Assembly: GCA_937773465.1 (NCBI GenBank)
Contig: CALJVK010000014.1
Span: 1 to 9,430 of the forward strand
From: an uncultured Flavobacteriaceae bacterium
GTDB lineage: Bacteria > Bacteroidota > Bacteroidia > Flavobacteriales > Flavobacteriaceae
Reading direction: 5' to 3'
Length of the DNA stretch: 9,430 bases
The first letter of the stretch is position 1, and the number at the start of each line of letters is the position of its first letter. The position numbers and the translations under genes were made by a program. Shown here one piece after another: positions 6,838-9,430 of this stretch. Under the pieces are notes generated by a model. That model was not told the origin of the DNA and did not search any database. It saw nothing but the letters and a program-made list of their open reading frames with translations.

Positions 6838-7251
6838 ATGAAAAAAACAGTAATTATAGCATTAATCGCTTTTGTAGGATTAGTACAGCAAGTAAATGCA
6901 CAAGCAAAAATTGAATTTAAAACAGACATTATTGACTATGGCGAAATAGCAAAAGGAAGCGATGGAGTAAGAGTTTTTGAGTTTACAAATACTGGAGACG
7001 CGCCATTAATTGTAAGTAATGTAAAATCATCTTGTGGATGTACTGTCCCTTCAAAACCAAAAGGAGCTATAGCTCCTGGAGAATCTAGTACTATCGAAGT
7101 GAAATATGACACTAAAAGAATTGGGCCTATTAGAAAAACAGTAACCGTTTATTCCAATGCAGATCAACCTATATTTTCTTTAAAAATTAAAGGAAAAGTA
7201 CTTGCAACGGATGGTGATAATGGAAAAAGTGTTTTAGAGAAAACAAAATAA
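6838..7251 (+). CDS. Secreted DUF1573 domain protein
   Basis: The product is 137 residues from ATG 6838: a clear Sec signal peptide (KK, then VIIALIAFVGLV, cleavage near the NAQA at residues 20-23) and one DUF1573 domain. The domain fits the immunoglobulin/ASH-like pattern: FKTDIIDYGEIAKG (27-40), FEFTNTGDAPLIVSNVKSSCGCTVP (48-71) and IAPGESSTIEVKYDT (78-92). The SSCGCT motif with C66 and C68 is typical of the family. I reject a longer frame starting with TTG at 6787, because that codon lies inside the promoter element and the extension would bury the signal peptide. The function of the family is unknown; an extracytoplasmic beta-sandwich role is likely. The gene is divergent from valS, a neighbourhood I recall in other Flavobacteriaceae, and ends at its own terminator. 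Confidence 0.93.
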   Translation: MKKTVIIALIAFVGLVQQVNAQAKIEFKTDIIDYGEIAKGSDGVRVFEFTNTGDAPLIVSNVKSSCGCTVPSKPKGAIAPGESSTIEVKYDTKRIGPIRKTVTVYSNADQPIFSLKIKGKVLATDGDNGKSVLEKTK

Positions 7252-7270
7252 ATTTATTCTAATTAGAAGT

Positions 7271-7304
7271 AAAAGGGATGTTATTTTATAGTAACATCCC
7301 TTTT
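7271..7304. terminator. Bidirectional hairpin terminator between DUF1573 and the protease gene
   Basis: AAAAGGGATGTTA (7271-7283) pairs with TAACATCCCTTTT (7292-7304) over 13 bp, with two further weak pairs near the loop. Seven Ts follow on the + strand for DUF1573. Only four Us follow on the - strand for the protease gene, so termination may be weaker in that direction. Confidence 0.88.
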
Positions 7305-7310
7305 TTTAGT

Positions 7311-8594
7311 TTAAAACAGGGATGTTAAAATAAATTTTTTTCTAAGAATTATATTGTTCCTTTTAATTTTTAAGGTAATTTTCTTACCAGCTTTAGAGGA
7401 AAACAAACCAATAATCTGATATAAATTATATTGATAAGCTTGTGATCCATTTACGGATAATATCTCATCACCTTCTTTTATGCCCGCTAAATAAGAAGGA
7501 GATTCTTTTCTGATTTCTGAAACAACATATTTTGGTTCAAGAGAAAAATCATAGGTAGAGGAAACGGTAATATTTGTTGCTCCATCAATTTCATTTGATC
7601 TATTTTTAAAAGAATCTCTTTTATTCTTTATCAATACGACACCATCATGCTTAATTGTTAATCCACTCATATTATAATAAAATGGATCCTTGAATTTATT
7701 ATTCTTTTTTAAACTTATTTTTTTTAGTGGGTAATTCATTATAATGGTAAATCTATTTAACAATTCTCCTCCAATACTGCCATCTCTTTCTTTAAATAGT
7801 TTAATGTTTTCTATCGATTCTTTATTTGGGAATGCAACTTTTATATTGGTCATTTCAAAATTACCAATACTCATTTTAGGAATTTTGGATCGTTTACCAA
7901 AAATATCTCCACTCAAACCTTGACCAAGAAAATCATCAAACCATTTATTTTTAAGATTTATTTCAAGAATAGCGTCATCAAATAACCAAATGGCATCACT
8001 AGATCCGGAATCTATAAGTAACGTAAAAACATCGCTCTCATTTCCATAGATATTCGTAACATTTAAATATGGCTTTTTATTATGAAAAGTTAAATCAAAA
8101 ACTTCACATTTTTTACATTCTTTTTCGACGTAGTTTCCTGGTGCATACAAAAATATTTTCCTTGTATTATAGTTTGTTTTGACTACTAAATTTTTAAAAA
8201 AATCGTAACCTATGATTCCATGAATTGGTATTCCCATTCGTTTGGAAAGACTAAGTGATTTATCAAAAATAACAAAGATTGTATGGTTAATATCTGTAAC
8301 CTTACCAATCTTTATTCTATTAAGACTACTTTTTAAAGCTGGAATACTACCTCCTTCTCCTAATCCTCTTAAACGAATAAGTTTTGAATCGTTAAGCGCT
8401 AAAGAATCAATCTCAGACAAACTAAACATTATGGTTGAGCTTACCCCGGTATCTAATAAAAAAGTAAGTTTTGTTCCGTTAACTTCAACAGGAATTACCA
8501 CCAAATTATTAATTAATTTAAATGATATTTTATCTTTTTTTTTGTCTTCAGGAAAAAAAAAACCGCTTTGAGCAATTCCCTTAGTTGATAACAC
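7311..8594 (-). CDS. Pepsin/retropepsin-like aspartyl protease with PDZ domain
   Basis: The 427-residue protein carries two aspartyl-protease half-sites: FLLDTGVSSTIMF (45-57, D48) followed by HGIIGYDFF (125-133), and LLIDSGSSDAIWLF (192-205, D195) followed by GSIGGELLNRF (272-282). A PDZ domain closes the chain (about 356-412, SYLAGIKEGDEILSVNG). This arrangement is known in Bacteroidota aspartyl-protease/PDZ proteins, which are usually exported; the natural substrate is unknown. CKKC (160-163) is a possible disulfide or metal pair. The start is uncertain: the in-frame start is a GTG at 8594, giving only MLSTKGIAQS before the mature-looking GFFFPEDKK. That tail looks like the end of a signal peptide whose hydrophobic core lies upstream in another frame (8584-8649). 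The gene may therefore have a 5' frameshift. It converges on DUF1573. Confidence 0.85.
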   Translation of the reverse strand: MLSTKGIAQSGFFFPEDKKKDKISFKLINNLVVIPVEVNGTKLTFLLDTGVSSTIMFSLSEIDSLALNDSKLIRLRGLGEGGSIPALKSSLNRIKIGKVTDINHTIFVIFDKSLSLSKRMGIPIHGIIGYDFFKNLVVKTNYNTRKIFLYAPGNYVEKECKKCEVFDLTFHNKKPYLNVTNIYGNESDVFTLLIDSGSSDAIWLFDDAILEINLKNKWFDDFLGQGLSGDIFGKRSKIPKMSIGNFEMTNIKVAFPNKESIENIKLFKERDGSIGGELLNRFTIIMNYPLKKISLKKNNKFKDPFYYNMSGLTIKHDGVVLIKNKRDSFKNRSNEIDGATNITVSSTYDFSLEPKYVVSEIRKESPSYLAGIKEGDEILSVNGSQAYQYNLYQIIGLFSSKAGKKITLKIKRNNIILRKKFILTSLF

Positions 8595-8649
8595 ATAAAA
8601 GAATACTTAACAGAATGATTTGGCGATTTATTTTAAAAGATGTTTTAAT
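8584..8649 (-). other. Out-of-frame signal-peptide-like segment upstream of the protease
   Basis: On the - strand, one frame away from the protease, 8649-8584 reads (I)KTSFKINRQIILLSILLCVIN and then TAA (8583-8581). This is a basic stretch and a hydrophobic core as in a signal peptide. Removing one T from the TTTT run (8597-8600) would join it to the protease as ...IILLSILYVLSTKGIAQS, a normal signal peptide ending at AQS. The frame has no ATG, GTG or TTG; the best start would be ATT at 8649. So either two changes have occurred or a rare start is used. Confidence 0.5.
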
Positions 8650-8714
8650 ATTGTTAATATAAGTAATTTTATCAAAAGACTCTTTAATAGAACTAAAATT
8701 TAAGAATTATTTTG

Positions 8715-8722
8715 CAACTTTG
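8715..8722 (+). promoter_or_regulatory. Candidate -7 promoter element for the aminotransferase
   Basis: CAACTTTG, one mismatch from TAnnTTTG, lies 17 nt upstream of the ATG at 8740, in the context TTGCAACTTTGC that resembles other flavobacterial promoters. No -33 element is obvious. Confidence 0.4.
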
Positions 8723-8739
8723 CTTTTAAATACAAAACG

Positions 8740-9430
8740 ATGCCATCAATATCTTCCAAAGGATTAAAAATGCCAGAATCACCAATTAGAAAATTGGTCC
8801 CATACGCTGAAAAAGCAGCTAAATCCGGCAAAGAAATATATTATTTGAATATTGGCCAGCCCGATATTAAGTCGCCAAAAGTTGCCTTGGATGCTGTAGC
8901 CAATCATCAACTTGAGACATTAGCTTATAGCCGATCAGAGGGCTCAGAGGAATATCGTGAAAAAATTGCTGCATACTACAATCGAAATAATATACCAGTA
9001 GCTGGCAACGATATTATTGTAACCACTGGAGGAAGTGAAGCATTATTATTTGCCATGGGAACCATTTGTGATCAAGATGATGAAATCATAATTCCTGAGC
9101 CTTTTTATGCAAATTATAATGGATTTGCCACTGCATCTGGAGCAAATATTGTGCCGGTAATTTCAAAAATTGAAGATAATTTTGCATTACCTCCTATTTC
9201 AGAATTCGAAAAATTAATTAGCCCAAAGACTAAAGCAATTATAATTTGTAACCCTGGTAACCCAACTGGTTATTTATATTCAAAAGAAGAAATAAAAAAA
9301 CTGGCTTCTATCGTATTAAAACATAATTTATTTTTAGTCGCAGATGAAGTTTACCGTGAATTCACGTATGATGGAGAAGCTCATTATTCAATTTTACAAG
9401 AAGAAAGTCTTGCAGATAACGGAATTATTA
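8740..9430 (+). CDS. Class I/II PLP-dependent aminotransferase, 5' part
   Basis: The frame opens with ATG 8740 and runs off the window edge, giving the first 230 residues. It is a fold-type I aminotransferase of the aspartate aminotransferase group. Visible motifs are YYLNIGQPDIKSP (34-46), YSRSEGSEEYREKIAAYY (63-80), the cofactor-phosphate loop TTGGSEAL (95-102), PEPFYANY (119-126), NPGNPTG (171-177) and ADEVYREF (201-208, with D202 contacting the PLP pyridine nitrogen and Y205 its hydroxyl). The Schiff-base lysine lies beyond the edge. The N-terminus MPSISSKGLKMPESPIRKLVPYAEKA is close to that of flavobacterial aminotransferases I recall. The amino donor cannot be told from this part; Asp, aromatic or branched-chain specificity is possible. 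It is divergent from the protease gene across a 145-nt gap. Confidence 0.93.
   Translation, partial: MPSISSKGLKMPESPIRKLVPYAEKAAKSGKEIYYLNIGQPDIKSPKVALDAVANHQLETLAYSRSEGSEEYREKIAAYYNRNNIPVAGNDIIVTTGGSEALLFAMGTICDQDDEIIIPEPFYANYNGFATASGANIVPVISKIEDNFALPPISEFEKLISPKTKAIIICNPGNPTGYLYSKEEIKKLASIVLKHNLFLVADEVYREFTYDGEAHYSILQEESLADNGII

Noticed and set aside
8242..8571. 109-residue + strand open frame opposite the protease gene
   Set aside because: The opposite strand encodes the DTG-bearing protease domain; this frame looks like a complement of it and has no family resemblance.
8594..8596. ATG at 8596 on the - strand as protease start
   Set aside because: It is out of frame with the protease domain, reading MCYQLRELLKAV.
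1..9430. Mobile elements, CRISPR arrays, tRNA/rRNA genes, or a novel defence locus
   Set aside because: I saw no transposase-like frames, terminal inverted repeats, spaced repeat arrays or cloverleaf/rRNA-like segments. Nearly all DNA is accounted for by recognisable chromosomal genes with short gaps.

Overview
The window looks like an ordinary chromosomal stretch of a member of the Bacteroidota, most likely Flavobacteriaceae. The DNA is strongly AT-rich. Start codons are preceded by A-rich leaders rather than Shine-Dalgarno sequences. Several intergenic regions carry TAnnTTTG-like promoter elements typical of this phylum. The gene neighbours (LUD protein - cdsA - phosphatidylserine decarboxylase - acyl-CoA-binding protein, and valS next to a DUF1573 protein) match what I recall of flavobacterial chromosomes.

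Bases 1-3215 (+ strand) hold a compact probable operon: the 3' end of a LUD-domain protein, CdsA, a phosphatidylserine decarboxylase, a small acyl-CoA-binding protein, uracil phosphoribosyltransferase (upp) and a Crp/Fnr-type regulator. Junctions are 3, -11, -11, 6 and 15 nt. CdsA makes CDP-diacylglycerol and the decarboxylase makes phosphatidylethanolamine, so with the acyl-CoA-binding protein they form a phospholipid block. The intervening phosphatidylserine synthase is not in the window. The upp frame is broken by one extra G in a GGGG run at 2551-2554; removing it restores the complete conserved C-terminus, ending at 2612.

Bases 3216-4080 hold a second short + strand unit: a promoter region, a secreted YceI-family lipocalin-like protein, and a 30-residue protein made of little more than a CDGSH iron-sulfur motif. 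It ends at a strong hairpin terminator. The far arm of that terminator overlaps the stop codon of valS, which runs on the - strand (6713-4074).

Bases 6714-6837 are a divergent promoter region between valS and a secreted DUF1573 protein (6838-7251). A second two-way terminator (7271-7304) separates DUF1573 from a convergent - strand gene (8594-7311) for an aspartyl protease with two DTG/DSG half-sites and a C-terminal PDZ domain. Its signal peptide appears to sit upstream in the wrong frame, again next to a four-base homopolymer. The window ends inside a + strand class I/II PLP aminotransferase (from 8740).

Most of the window is housekeeping and I see no mobile element, CRISPR array, tRNA or rRNA. 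The points that merit a second look are the 30-residue CDGSH protein, the two frame lesions (upp and the protease N-terminus), a three-armed repeat at the protease/DUF1573 terminator, and an 18-bp tandem repeat running into the yceI start codon. No stretch longer than 300 bases lacks a gene.
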